Assembly: GCA_907165275.2 (NCBI GenBank)
Contig: OU015670.1
Location: 5,173,501-5,237,500, forward strand
Direction of reading: 5' to 3'
Length of the DNA stretch: 64,000 bases
Source: Zygaena filipendulae
Taxonomy: Eukaryota; Arthropoda; Insecta; Lepidoptera; Zygaenidae
Position 1 is the stretch's first letter, and every line of letters starts with the position of its first letter. A model generated the notes under the pieces. It saw only the letters and a program-made list of their open reading frames with translations. It did no database searches and was not told the DNA's origin. Of the stretch, positions 30,395 to 41,287 are shown in pieces. The position numbers and the translations under genes are program-made.

Positions 30395-33300
30395 CACATA
30401 CAAACACACACACTCACACACACACAAACAAAAGTTTTCTGGTGTTGAATTCGGGACGATAGGCTCCGCAGACGAGCATGTTACCACAAGGCTACCGCCT
30501 TAATATCTTTTGAATGAGAGCTCAGTTGACCCTAATATTTGGTGGTGGTGTATACCTTTGGGCCCCTCTACCACCCCACCAAAAATAATTAGAATACCCG
30601 AAATCATTGAATCTGGGGGTCTCCTTGTTATTGTGGGAATTGGACTAAATTTGTTGTAATTGGACGATATAATGCGGTGTGAACTGTTCGTCGCTATGTG
30701 CTAGTCTGATATTGTAATTTGAGACTGACATATAATGAAGATTTATCATTAGCAATTTTGTTTTATACAAGAGCTGGCAAAGCTGTAAATATTTACAGGG
30801 CTGAAAGTATACGTTATAACAAACAGTATAAGCGAAAAAATTATAATATCAGTTTGGTAGTATTTCAGAATATGATAAAAATACATCAGCTGGTCAGCTT
30901 GATCGAACGACGATCGAGGTCATTGATATTAAGATACCGGTGCGCGCCAATGTCTGTGTAAAGCGATTGAGCGGCGATTGCCTTCACAGGTTGTTTTCTT
31001 TTTGATTGATTAATTCATTTTGAATTTTTCTTTTGTCTTTTTTATTTTGTGAACATGTTTATAACGGTGTATACTTTCACCTTGTAAATATTTGCAGCTA
31101 ATTTTACCACACCTTATATACATTTCATGCTTAATTATGCTGCTGGTCTTCTTAATAATCTCTGTGTTGTAAATTGTTATTATTATTCTTATACACTCAG
31201 ACCAAATAAAAACTAAAGACGGAACGTCTCGAACAACGAAGTGATGCCGGTTAATGCATATGCATGTGGTGATTAGGAAAGTGTATGGATTTGTTAAGTT
31301 TACTTACTGGTGATGAGCGATTCCATGCTATTTTTTATTTTTTGACCATTGACGAAAGGCATTTTTTCTAACTTAATTGTTGCGTCACCTCCATTAGCGG
31401 GAGAAGCTCAAACTAAAAGGTATGGTGTCTTTTTCTTGTAAGTGTGTGCGTGCGTGCGTACGTGCACGGCGTGGTATCTTTTTCCGGGCTTCACTTGTTT
31501 GTTCTACGCGTTCCGTCCTTAGTTTTTATTTGGTCTGAGATTATACACATGTGTGGTGTCGTCGGTGGGTGTGGGCATACAGGAGCATGACAAGCGGTGC
31601 TGGTCGGTGCACTTCAACCGCGCGGACGTGCGGCTGCTGGCGTCCGGCTCGGACGACGCGCGCGTCAAGCTGTGGGCGCTAAACGCGGAGCGCTCCGTCG
31701 CCACGCTCGAGGCCAAGTTCAACGTGTGCTGCGTGCGCTTCAACCCCAAGTCCTCGTGCCATCTGGCGTTCGGGTAACGACACGCGAACACCCACAGCCC
31801 GATGACACTCGGCTCCATACAAATCAGCTGATCCAAGTACTTTCCCACAAGTAAAGACGGCTGCGGCTGCTCTACGGAAAAACAAAGCAACTGTAATTTT
31901 ATTCGAAATTGAGTTTATTTTATATTTTTGCCTCTTTTCACTCATATCAGACTTTGCTACATACAACAATCAAAATTGCTGACTGTATTGTGTGCTGTTT
32001 ATACCTATAGTACCAAACAATGACCGCCGCCATGCGTCCGCCCGCAGGTCCGCCGACCACTGCGTGCACTACTACGACCTGCGCGCGCCGCGCTCGCCGC
32101 TCGCCGTCTTCAAGGACCATCGGAAAGCCGTCTCCTACGTTAAGGTAACACTCTGAATCCAGATAAACTTCCTAATCATCAACGATGATCAATAACGATA
32201 TTTAGCCACATAATCTATACAAATATTATAAAAAGCTAAAGTGAGTTTTGAATTGGATATTTTCCAGGGTATGAAAATCAAAATTCTAATTAGTCCGTCA
32301 GTTAGAAAGTGAAAAAATAATAGACACGTATTTTTTGCTTTTTCAAATTAATGGATATAAACATAGATAAAGCGCAAGTTTAAGTTGGGGGACTCGTGAC
32401 GTCATTATACACGACGGACTAAAAAAAAAATTAGTCAAGTGGCCAATTGTGAGTTTGTGACGCACGTTGTAGGGGTATTCTTTGGATCTACTGAACTGAT
32501 TTTGAAATTTTTTTCTCTTCAGCTACAGTGATCGTGAGTGACAAAGGGTACTTTTTATCCGGATATTCCCGCGGGAACTCCGAAGTCACCACGGGTGAAT
32601 CCGCGGGAGACATCTAGTATTTATTTTAAGTTTATTTTAATACTAGCTGGGCCTCGCGGTTTCACCCGCGTGGGTTTTGGAGATTCCGCAGAAAATCTGA
32701 TACTAGTAGCCTAAGTTACTCCTTATATTATTATCAGCTAAACAGTCGTGAAAGTCTCGTTAAAATCGATTCGACCGTTTCAGTGAATAAGCGGTTCCCC
32801 GCTTTGATGCCGGAGTTCCCGCAGCAATCCAAAACACGGAAAACGGAAAATTGGCTTTTGATTAGGCGATTTTTCGATTAGTTTGCTATACGAAAAAGCA
32901 AAAAAAATACGTGTCTATTATTTTTTTACTATCTAACTGATGGACTAAATAGAATTTTGATTTGTATACCCTCCCTGTTTTCCAATTACAGCGCTAAAGC
33001 GCATTATGCGGCATAATGCTCAACGTTGAATGTTTCAACTACGGCAATTAGTACGAAAGCATTAGCACAATTCGCCATTGTGCGCCACTGAGTCGCATTG
33101 TGCTCTGTAATTGGAAAACATGGTATGTCATCATGCCCATTATCTCAAAACGCGTCGCGCGTCGGGCAGTTCCTGGACGCGCGCACGCTGGTGTCCGCGT
33201 CGACGGACTCGCAGCTGAAGCTGTGGCGCGCGGAGTCGCCGCGCTGCGTGCGCTCCTTCACCGGCCACGCGAACGAGAAGAACTTCGTGGGGCTCGCCAC

Positions 33301-34357
33301 CGACGGCAAGTACATAGCGTGCGGCTCCGAGAACAACGCGCTCTACGTCTACTACTCGGGCCTGTCGCGGCCGCTGCTCAACTACAGGTAGGTGACCCAA
33401 GCGTGTATCATTTACGGAGTTCCCGCGGGAATAGACTATTTGACTATTTTTTTTTTCTTAGTCCGTCTTGTAGATTAATAAAAAATATTGGACACGTATT
33501 TTTTCTTTTTTTACGTAATCAAAAAATAACAGAGATACATTGAGTTGAAATTTCGCGTGACGTCACTAACTAGTGCAGTTTGTATGGCGGCTTGTAGCGG
33601 TAAGTGACGTCACGAGCCCCCACCTTAAACTTTAATGCCTTATAACTCTGTGTATTTTCATTTATTTGAAAAATAAAAAAATACGTGTCTAACGATTTTT
33701 AATTTTCTAAAAGACGGACTAATTAAAATTTTGATTTTCAAAAGTTGTCAACATCCCTATTCCCGGTTACAACATAGCCTATGTTGCTCAGGGATAATTT
33801 AGCATTCTATTGTTTAAAAAAAAAATTGAAATCGATCAGTAGTTTTTGAGTTAAATCTTAACAAACAAACAAATAAACAAAAAATCAAATATTTTCCCTT
33901 TATAATATTAGTTTAGATGAACATTGATATACGTATGACGACCGGATTGACAGCTACACGAAAATGGTCGTAGAAGACTCCATCCATATTTTTTCGTGAA
34001 ATTTTGATTCTCAATCAGATTTTTAAAAAAATTTACAGTTAGCCATAAAATAGCCATTTTCTCATATTATTTTCTATCATGCCAATCGATTAAATGCAAA
34101 AATGGCATGGCAAAAAATTCGTCCAGATCAATTTGCCTTTCAACCAGGGATATTATTATGTTCATCACATAAATGTCCATTTATAAATCTGTCGCCGGCG
34201 CAGGTTCGACGCGGTCCGCGGTTTCCTCGAGAAGGAGCGTCGCGACGAGGAGCCGTCGGAGTTCGTGTCGGCGGTGTGCTGGCGCCGCGCCGCCGACCAG
34301 CCCGTGCTGCTCGCCGCCAACAGCCAGGGTCTCATTAAGATCCTCGAGCTCGTCTAG
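25513..34357 (+). CDS. COP1: COP1 E3 ubiquitin-protein ligase (9 coding exons, 744 aa)
   Basis: RING-coiled-coil-WD40 ubiquitin ligase that in animals works with DET1-DDB1-CUL4 to degrade transcription factors. Exons: 25513-26027, 26392-26650, 26926-27193, 29229-29569, 30099-30290, 31583-31773, 32048-32144, 33170-33387, 34204-34357; the total is 2,235 nt with consistent phase. The RING finger is at residues 38-75 ([17 protein letters not shown]), then [15 protein letters not shown], a coiled coil (~125-235), the [15 protein letters not shown] segment, and the WD40 propeller (~430-744) with [89 protein letters not shown] and the C-terminus [16 protein letters not shown]. Human COP1 (731 aa) is colinear. 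The start at 25513 is the first ATG in frame; the N-terminus before the RING is shorter than in human. Exon 2 has a weak donor (GTTCGT). Confidence 0.95.
26158..26330. mobile_element. Fragment of the 'GTGCGTGTCGGACT' lepidopteran repeat in COP1 intron 1
   Basis: Begins AAAACCCGCCGAGTGCGTGT and contains GGGTTCC and, near 26310, TTTGGAACCCTC. It is related to the fuller copy at 42566-43062. Confidence 0.55.
27558..28805. mobile_element. Fold-back composite element, copy 1 (COP1 intron 3)
   Basis: Both ends read AACCGACTTCCAAAAA (right end in reverse complement). The first ~370 bp form a near-perfect fold-back (arms 27558-27712 and 27770-27928). The rest contains two diverged ~270-bp tandem units (CTCCAAGATCCCATCATCAG) and an A29 tract (28729-28757). 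No transposase frame. Copies 2 and 3 are at 54682-55865 and 62889-64000. Confidence 0.8.
29229..29569 (+). other. COP1: COP1 exon 4 with Gly/Ala-rich insert before the WD40 domain
   Basis: The acceptor is CCTTGTAG and the donor ATCAAG|GTAGGA. The first ~50 codons are Gly/Ala/Pro-rich and have no counterpart in human COP1. From [20 protein letters not shown] onward it matches the human segment around [18 protein letters not shown]. Exon 3 ends in a similar Pro/Ala-rich stretch, so the linker between coiled coil and propeller is enlarged. Confidence 0.85.
29825..30045 (-). repeat. CCGCGG-type repeat in COP1 intron 4
   Basis: Reverse-oriented copy with AGAGAAGGACATAGGGTAC (twice) and ATTCCCGCGGGATCTCCG, ending ~50 bp before exon 5. 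Confidence 0.65.
30345..30427. repeat. (CA)n microsatellite in COP1 intron 5
   Basis: Near-perfect CA repeat starting about 55 bp after exon 5; it supports no gene despite open frames. Confidence 0.95.
31196..31539. mobile_element. MITE family C, 344 bp, with 8-bp target duplication (COP1 intron 5)
   Basis: Terminal inverted repeats of ~31 bp starting CTCAGACCAAATAAAAACTA. Flanks CTTATACA and ATTATACA match at 7 of 8 positions, an 8-bp duplication as in hAT elements. No coding frame inside. Confidence 0.75.
32450..32850. repeat. Two CCGCGG-type repeat copies in opposite orientation, COP1 intron 7
   Basis: A minus copy ends CCGCGGGAGACATCTAGT near 32615. A plus copy starts CTAGCTGGGCCTCGCGGTTT near 32643. 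Together with family A pieces they fill this intron. Confidence 0.6.
33434..33762. mobile_element. MITE family A copy in COP1 intron 8
   Basis: Inverted orientation relative to 3370-3703: TTGACTATTTTTTTTTTCTT then AGTCCGTC at the left and AAAGTTGTCAACATCCC at the right, with the GTGACGTCAC core. Confidence 0.75.
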
Positions 34358-34900
34358 TGGGGCACGCGTGTTGGCGCCGCGAGCGGTGTCGACGGTGCTG
34401 TGAGGGATACTGGCGTCGCTATCGGTGACCTGGACGGTGCTGTGAGTGATCCTGGTGTCGCTGCTGGGAGGTATCCTGGCGTCGCTACTGGTGACCTGGA
34501 CGGTGCTGTATGGGATCATGGCGTCGCTACTGCTAACCTGGATGGTACTGGGAGGGATCCTGGTGTTGCTACTAGTGGCTTGGACGGTGCTGTGAATGAT
34601 CCTGGCGTCGCTACTTGTGACCTGGGCGGTGCTGTGAGGGGCCCTGACGTCGCTACTGGTGACCTGGACGCTGCTGGGAGGTATCCTGGCGTCGCTACTG
34701 GTGACCTGGACGGTGCTGTATGGGATCCTGGCATCGCTACTGCTAACCTGGATGGCACTGGGAGGGATCCTGGTGTCGCTACTAGTGTCTTAGACGGTGC
34801 TGTGAGTGATCCTGGCGTCGCTACTTGTGACCTGGTCGGTGCTGTGCAGGATCTTGGAGTCGCTACTAGTGACCTGAGCGGTGCTGTGAGAGATCCTTGA
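34358..34900 (+). other. COP1: In-frame open extension after the COP1 stop codon
   Basis: After TAG (34355-34357) the same frame stays open for 180 codons and ends at TGA 34898-34900. It starts WGTRVGAASGVDGAVRDTGV and then follows the 14-residue repeat (GDLDGAVRDPGVAT-like). The stop context is TAG-T. It may simply reflect a stop-free 42-bp satellite; translation is unproven. Confidence 0.35.
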
Positions 34901-35350
34901 GTCGCTACTGGTGACCTGAGCGGTGCTGTGAGAGATCCTTGAGTCGCTACTGGTGACCTGGACGGTGCTGTGAGAGATCCTGGATTCGCTACTGGTGACC
35001 TGGATGGTGCTGTGAGAGATCCTGGAGTCGCTACTGGTGACCTGGACGCTGCTGTGAGAGATCCTGGAGTCGCTACTGGTGACCTGGACGGTGCTGTGAG
35101 AGATCCTGGAGTCGCTACTGGTGACCTGGACGGTGCTGTGAGAGATCCTGGAGTCGCTACTGGTGACCTGGATGGTGCTGTGAGAGATCCTGGAGTCGCT
35201 ACTGGTGACCTGGACGCTGCTGTGAGAGATCCTGGAGTCGCTACTGGTGACCTGAATGGTGCTGTGAGAGATCCTGGAGTCGCTACTGGTGACCTGGATG
35301 GTGCTGTGCAGGATCTTTGGGTCGCTACTAGTAGGTTGAACGTGAAGGTT
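34386..35350. repeat. 42-bp minisatellite directly downstream of COP1 (~23 units)
   Basis: Unit beginning GATCCTGGAGTCGCTACTGG, period 42 bp. It starts about 30 bp after the COP1 TAG and runs for roughly 960 bp. Units near 35.0-35.3 kb are almost identical; those near 34.4-34.8 kb are more diverged. Because 42 is a multiple of three and most units lack stops, several frames stay open on both strands. It probably lies in the COP1 3'-UTR. Confidence 0.95.
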
Positions 35351-35443
35351 TGCGGTGATGCCAAAACCCAGAGGGCCAATTCTGCACACTCCCCACATTT
35401 AACACCATAAATACAGCCAATTTGACTATTGACTATGGTGGTG

Positions 35444-35449
35444 AATAAA
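35444..35449 (+). promoter_or_regulatory. Possible proximal COP1 polyadenylation signal (AATAAA)
   Basis: First AATAAA after the 42-bp minisatellite, about 1.1 kb past the COP1 stop. Its use would place the whole satellite in the 3'-UTR. Confidence 0.4.
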
Positions 35450-35850
35450 TGTGATGTTAATGGACGATTGTATATTGGTGTGATCTGAACTGGATTTTGT
35501 ATGTGGATGTGAGTGTGTGTGTTGCTAGAAGTAGACCTAGGCTGTAACCAATGTGTGAATTTAGTGATCTTTTGACCCACCAGTGGCGTGTTTACACTGA
35601 ACCAACTGTCTCAGCAACCTGTCAGGCTGAAAGCGTAGTGTGAATGTTCTATATAATAATAATTAGTAGTTACTGGATAAATGATGGATCATAGTGGAAG
35701 CAAACAGTGAGCTTAACATGAACACGCCCCAATGATAAAAATGCTCAATCAGCCCCTGGGCAATTTGGCAGTCTATAATCGTTATCTGTATAGAAAACTA
35801 TGGAAATTGACGTTATGTCACGTGGTCACAAAAAAATTACTTTGAATAAT

Positions 35851-37016
35851 TTCCTTAGTACGCTAGGAGACAGGTCTTCAACAAGTCTGATCTGACACAA
35901 TGGTAGATAAAAGATTTTGACTAAACATGAAGTTAACAAATGATTGTAAATAGAAAGAAAGAAGGTACCAGAACAATGATACTGATTGTGTAGGAAAAAC
36001 TCAAGAACAAAGCTAACACATATCGTCATTCGTCGCTTATCGACCAACACTGCTCAAGTCATTTTGACTAATTTTAAAGGCGAGTGAAGTACTAAGTGTC
36101 AAATATACAAAACTAGTGCCAATTGAAGTGAAATCATGATTTCGTCTTGGTAGGTAGATTCTGTGAAGGTTGAATAAGTTGAAGTTAATATTTTTTTTAT
36201 TTTACGTTTTATGCAGAATAATACAATAGTTTGTAAGTCAAATTCTACAATCATAAGGCCCGTATCTATAAATACCGCTCAAGGGTCAGTTAGATCTCAT
36301 AAAGAAGACAAGCTAAAACTTGACAGTGGCTCCAGTTTGAACAGGGTTTACGATAAAGCCAAGGTGTTTTAAAATCCGCCATTAATTAAGTAGAGGAAAA
36401 ATTTTACCCTCGTTCTCTCTTAACACCACAGACTATTAAACATCACCATGACATCATATTTTCGACGCCATTTATCTAATCTGTATTTTTGGTGATCTTC
36501 AATTTATATTTATGACTGTATAGATTCGAATAGAGTTTAATTTGTAAATCTAGATCAAATCTTGTCTAGATATTTAGATTTCAAATAATGTATTATAAAT
36601 ATTTCAAGTTTAACATAACACTAGGACGTCACCTGTATAATGTAACAAAATTGGTTAATTTATGTACTCCTCGAGTGCCTTCTGTTTGTCCGAGTCACAA
36701 TGTGATGTATTTATAGTTAATAATGTGTAAATTTTATAAAAGGCAACTTTTTTCGACTAGTTTTATGAAATTGACTAGTGAAATTTTATTAATTTATAAA
36801 GCTCACCACATTTTTAAAGCTCACTGTTTAGCAATATCTGCATCTAAATTTCAAAAATAGCATTAATTGTAATTATAGCACCGCCAATGCTAATTGAATG
36901 TTAATAATTTTAAATAAGTACTACGCCCGATCTCTTGATCACATGGTTTGTTTCAAACTAGTTTCAAATATAACTGCGCTTTAGACAGTAGATGTCAACG
37001 TCCCTGATTAGCAATT
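35851..37016. other. No gene recognised
   Basis: AT-rich sequence with no open frame of convincing composition and no family match. Possibly the distal COP1 3'-UTR, given the AATAAA at 37347. Confidence 0.5.
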
Positions 37017-37151
37017 AGAGCGGGTACACATTGGGCGTTATGAAACACCAGCAGCGCGCGTTTGCATGTGTACACTCTGATAGAATTCGGGGTTCTCAAA
37101 ACGCGCGTTAGCAAAGCGCGCGTTTCAAAACGCCCAATGTGTACCCGCTCT
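37017..37151. mobile_element. 135-bp GC-rich MITE with 23-bp perfect inverted repeats
   Basis: Left end AGAGCGGGTACACATTGGGC and onward to 37039 is exactly mirrored at 37129-37151. The inside has repeated GCGCGCGTTT. No clear target duplication. Confidence 0.75.
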
Positions 37152-37346
37152 CAATATGGTATAGTTCCCGATTCATTCGAGTGGACGTGTTCGACGAAGC
37201 TAGTGGATTATATTTTTGTAAAATTGTTTTTTTGATGTAGAAAAATTTACTAAATAGTTGAAGCATTAGAATGAGTTTTATGACTATTAATATGTATTGT
37301 TGTAAATATGTATGTCGAGACCCTGTGATGTGAACTCGTGACCCCC

Positions 37347-37352
37347 AATAAA
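37347..37352 (+). promoter_or_regulatory. Possible distal polyadenylation signal (AATAAA)
   Basis: AATAAA followed at once by a GT-rich tract (GTGAGTGTT), a typical cleavage-site context. If COP1 uses it, its 3'-UTR is ~3 kb; otherwise it belongs to an unannotated plus-strand transcript. Confidence 0.35.
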
Positions 37353-37410
37353 GTGAGTGTTCAATTTACAATGTCTACTTATTTAAGGACATGTTCCGAT
37401 TATGTTCAAC

Positions 37411-37617
37411 TGCCCCCTTAGTCCAGATGACAATCTATACTCGTTATCATTATAGTAGGTAAACCATGTAGTAAACTAAGGAACGTAACTTCATCGTCAC
37501 GTGGTCATACGCAATCTTCCAATCAAAAGTAAAAATTTTCGTGAACAAGTTTCCTATCTATAGCGATAACGATTAAAATATTATGGTATGGTATTTTGTC
37601 ACTTGGCTAATGGGGTT
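37411..37617. mobile_element. MITE family B copy downstream of COP1
   Basis: Left TGCCCCCTTAGTCCAGATGA, right end reverse complement CCCCATTAGCCAAGTGACAA. It carries the family's CACGTGGTCA and GTTATCG motifs. Confidence 0.7.
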
Positions 37618-38102
37618 GTATTTTACCACCCGTGGACCCCCTGTCAGCGCTTTTCTGTCGAGGGCCACCGTGGACCCACCAGGGGAACTAGCCAGGGGGT
37701 CCACGGATCGTGCGTCTGCTTCTTGAATGGGGTCGTGAGTGATCGTAAATTCAGAGTTCCGACGCCAAGCAGGTGGCGTGCGCGTCGGTCTCGCGCTCGG
37801 TGTGGCGTTCTATGCCAAAGAGAATGTAATCACTGCCCTTTGCTACAGTTGGGAGCGATTGCGGCGTACGTAAACGAAAACCTAAGATCATTTTATTTGA
37901 TCAATATATGTTCCAAAACGAACATAATTTTTCAGTAATAAGTAATAACGCAACTTCAGTGAAAGGTACACAAATAAATGAACAACATCAATATAATAAT
38001 CTTTTATTCTCTATATATTTTACTCACATATACAGCGGGGTTAGCCAAGTTGACGAAAGTTGATCGTAGAGACGTTAAGTGCGTCCAGTTGTTTATTCTT
38101 AA

Positions 38103-39348
38103 CCCATATTATCCCAGAGTATTAAAATCATAAAAACTTAAGTTTTTTTTTATAAATACTTAAAAAGTATCTCTCAAAACTGACTAAAATATTTTTTTTA
38201 TTTTTGTTATTTGTAAGTACACTGAATTTCAGGACCGCACCTTAAATGGGGCGTTGGGATAATATGTAGGGGTTTTGTATGGAATAGTAATGAATAGTAC
38301 TCATGTTTATAAATTATTTTATTTTGAATTTAAATTATTTTATATTATTTATTTGTTCAATAGTAACTCAAAAAATGATTTTTTGAATAATTTTCCTTTC
38401 GCTATTGCATTATTTTCTGTACTAAAGCGTAATAGTTTATAGACTTTTTCATCAAAAAACGTCTCAAAAAATTGTAATGAGTTATATTTATTTGAAACAA
38501 AGTCTGGCACAGTTGAGTCTCTCTCAGGTTTTGAAATTATATTCTTTTGGCGCAATTTCCTATTGAGGGTTATCTTAGATTTCTCACGTAGTGGTTCTTG
38601 AGACGAGGATATGGATGGTTACACCTCGTTTTTCTCCTGATTTATATATGGAATCCCTTAAACGGTTTCCAAGACTCTTTCAATCGAGGGTATTTGACAT
38701 CGGACTTCAGGTTTAGCCAATAATTTCCGTCGAGAAAGGTTGCCAAAGTTCCCTGAATCCTCATCTCCCCTGTCCTCGTCACTAAAATATAAATTTTGTG
38801 GTGGTGTTATAAAACTATCCGCAGAAACCATATAGCAGTCATCCTCCAGAGCAAATATGATGTCATGAATATTCAACCTGAAAAAGAAAACAGAAAAAAA
38901 CGGATAAAACAAAAAAGTAAACAATGTAAAAGTATTTTTTTTTATGAAACTCATTACGGTGCCTCCTGTTCCCAGTGCACCTCAAATGGGGCGTTACTTA
39001 AAAACGAAAAAAAAATATAAAAATAACAATCATATCACTTTTAAAATAGTATAAACTATGAGACTACATATATAACCAATAAAAAAACACATTATATTGA
39101 CTGTTAAAAAAATATATAAATGTAAATACTTACATCTTTCTTGAACTCAAATTGAACAAAATTTTCCAAAATTCAATAATTATTTTCGGTTATTGAGACT
39201 GCGCAAAATACAACAACGTATCACAACTCTTATGAAAAAACTAATGAATTAACGGTAAAATATTGTAATACCCTACAATGGTTTAAAATTTTACTGATTT
39301 GGAGTAAAATGTCAGTGCACCTTAAATGGGGCGCTGGGAAAATATGGG
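38103..39348. mobile_element. piggyBac-like element, degenerate, with intact ends
   Basis: Terminal inverted repeats CCCATATTATCCCAG (38103-38117) and CCCATATTTTCCCAG (reverse complement of 39334-39348). TTAA flanks both ends (38099-38102 and 39349-39352). The sub-terminal motif GCACCTTAAATGGGGCG occurs near both ends and a third variant lies near 38978. The element is 1,246 bp, too short for a full transposase. Confidence 0.85.
38349..38950 (-). pseudogene. piggyBac-type transposase N-terminal remnant
   Basis: Minus-strand peptide near 38880-38720 contains NIHDIIFALEDDCYM, ITPPQNLYFSDEDRGDED and NLSRRKLLAKPEVRC, like the acidic N-terminus of piggyBac-domain transposases. A second frame at 38555-38349 has FVSNKYNSLQFFETFFDEKV, like the segment that opens the catalytic domain. 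The catalytic core is missing, so the gene is dead. Confidence 0.65.
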
Positions 39349-40189
39349 TTAATTTTAAAGATTGCAAAAGTGATAAAGAATCTGTATAACTTAATGCTTA
39401 AAATAAAAAAAATATCGCCATGTGTTCAAAATTAGCACTTTTGCGGCTCACATGTGAGAAGTAAATTAAGAACGTATAACGGCCGCACTCAAGCGTAGTG
39501 ATTAGATTACTTCATTTTAAGCAAAGTTTTTAAAAACAAACTTGTCTCACTCAGAGAGGTTCATTAATTAATGTTAATTGGCATTTAACTAAGTTTAACT
39601 TAATTATTTAAATGTCAATTAACATTATTTTAATAATCGTGTTTGAACCTTTTAATGTTTTATATGATATTAATTACAAAAATGCATAGGATTGGTAAAT
39701 GTCAAAGGCGTTTAAAGCTACGTATGGATCGTTGTAAATGATGGTACACAACATTTTTTGCTAAGTTCAAATATGTACCTAATATGACGATATATTGCGA
39801 AATTAACAAAAATCATGAAAACCAGAAACATTCAAAATGTCCATTGTCAGTAACAATTTTAATTCCAACCAAACAAACACAAAAGTACAGTCACATACAA
39901 AACACTTGCCTAGTCACCGGCTAGTCTGTTCACCTAGCGCATTCTAGCGCATAGTTCAACGCGAGAATATCTCTAAGAAATCATTTTTCACAATATAATC
40001 ACAACACAACACTTTCAACACAATTTTTTATCAAAGTTTTTAGAAGTACACTCCTAGGATCAATCATAGGGTCTAAGTTCTAACCTTGAACGTAACAGAG
40101 TTATATTCGCCCCACACACGTAGTACCAAGCGGTTGTTACGTTTTCCTTTCGACCATTGGCAGTCCTAGTTGGCGAAATATACATACAC

Positions 40190-40830
40190 TAGCTGTGTCC
40201 CGCGATTTCATCCGCGGTAATTTCGGAGTTCCCGCGGAGGTTGCGGGAAAAAAGTACTCTATGTTGAGAAGCGTACCCTCAATACCTGTTATATATATGT
40301 TTAGTTGTTGTATACGTATGCTGTAAATCTTTGTGTTGTGTCAAATGAAGTTTTTTAATTCAATTCAATTCTTTGTACCCCGACAGTAGTTTACGGTGAT
40401 TAGCTGTTCCCCGCATTAGTGCTGGAGTTCCCGCGGGAATTCCGGGATAAAACTATCTATTTTAAGTTGGACCACATTATAAATGGTTACAAAGTTTTAT
40501 CAAAATCCGTTCAGCAGTTTCGGAGTCCATCGCGGACAAACAACGTAACACGTGATTTATATATATTAAGAATAAAACAGGAGTATACAATATATCCCCA
40601 AGTAACTATCTAATATAGGTACAAAACAAAGGTAATATTTGACGTGATTATCAATTTAAACATATTATTCACTAGCTGTGCCCCACTGTTTCATCCGCGT
40701 GAGTTGCGGAATTCGCGCAAGAACTATTTTTTTCTATAATAAAAGTAGCCTCAGTTACTCCTTATAACATCAACTATCTTCCAGTGAAAAATCCCGAAAC
40801 AGACAGACATACAGACAGATATATTTTTTT
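40190..40830. repeat. Run of three CCGCGG-type repeat copies
   Basis: Starts near 40190 (CTAGCTGTGTCCCGCGATTT), 40400 (TTAGCTGTTCCCCGCATTAG) and 40672 (CTAGCTGTGCCCCACTGTTT). The last two are longer. No gene is visible in 39353-41190. Confidence 0.6.
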
Positions 40831-41191
40831 TAAATATACTTTCATATCCATTTAGTGGAAAGAGATAATATGCTTTTAGATGAAGGAAATTGACTCAAAG
40901 TTTAATGTAACTGGCAAAGAGTTTAACTCCAATCGAAGCAGACTCTACCCAGGATTGGTTGGATAGTTAATTTTTTTTTTTATTAATTTTGTTCCCAAAA
41001 TTACTATGCGCAATACAAATACAGTATAATATTCAACTGAATCATTTGATTTGATTACAGTCACTTAAGATTAAGTCTGTCCAGGACTGATTCCGCCCAA
41101 GGCCGAACCTACCAGAGGTTGCCTCTTATAATGTAGTCCCCTACCTGAGGTAGCCCGAACTCGCGTCAACTAGTGCCTAGTCCCATCACGT

Positions 41192-41197
41192 TTTATT
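41192..41197 (-). promoter_or_regulatory. Polyadenylation signal of the Rap1-like gene
   Basis: AATAAA on the minus strand 91 bp past the stop codon; the short 3'-UTR between is otherwise unremarkable. Confidence 0.55.
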
Positions 41198-41287
41198 CAC
41201 TTTCAAGGACTGTGGCTGAGGGAGGAATCGCTCTTATGTAATTATTATTAGTCACTGAACATCACTGCACTGCACGTTCCGAGGCAC

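Noticed and set aside
30076..30503. Frames continuing through THTHTH runs
   Set aside because: They read the (CA)n microsatellite after COP1 exon 5; the donor CAG|GTACGG at 30290 ends the exon.
34516..35580. 354-codon minus-strand open frame with repeating TAPSRSPVATPGSL
   Set aside because: It runs through the 42-bp satellite, whose length and lack of stops keep frames open by default. There is no start context, domain or splice evidence.
37640..37830. Small gene or RNA around the CCGTGGACCC/GGGTCCACGG hairpin (37668-37706)
   Set aside because: The stem is only 10 bp with a 19-nt loop, and no frame or known RNA family is apparent. Left unassigned.
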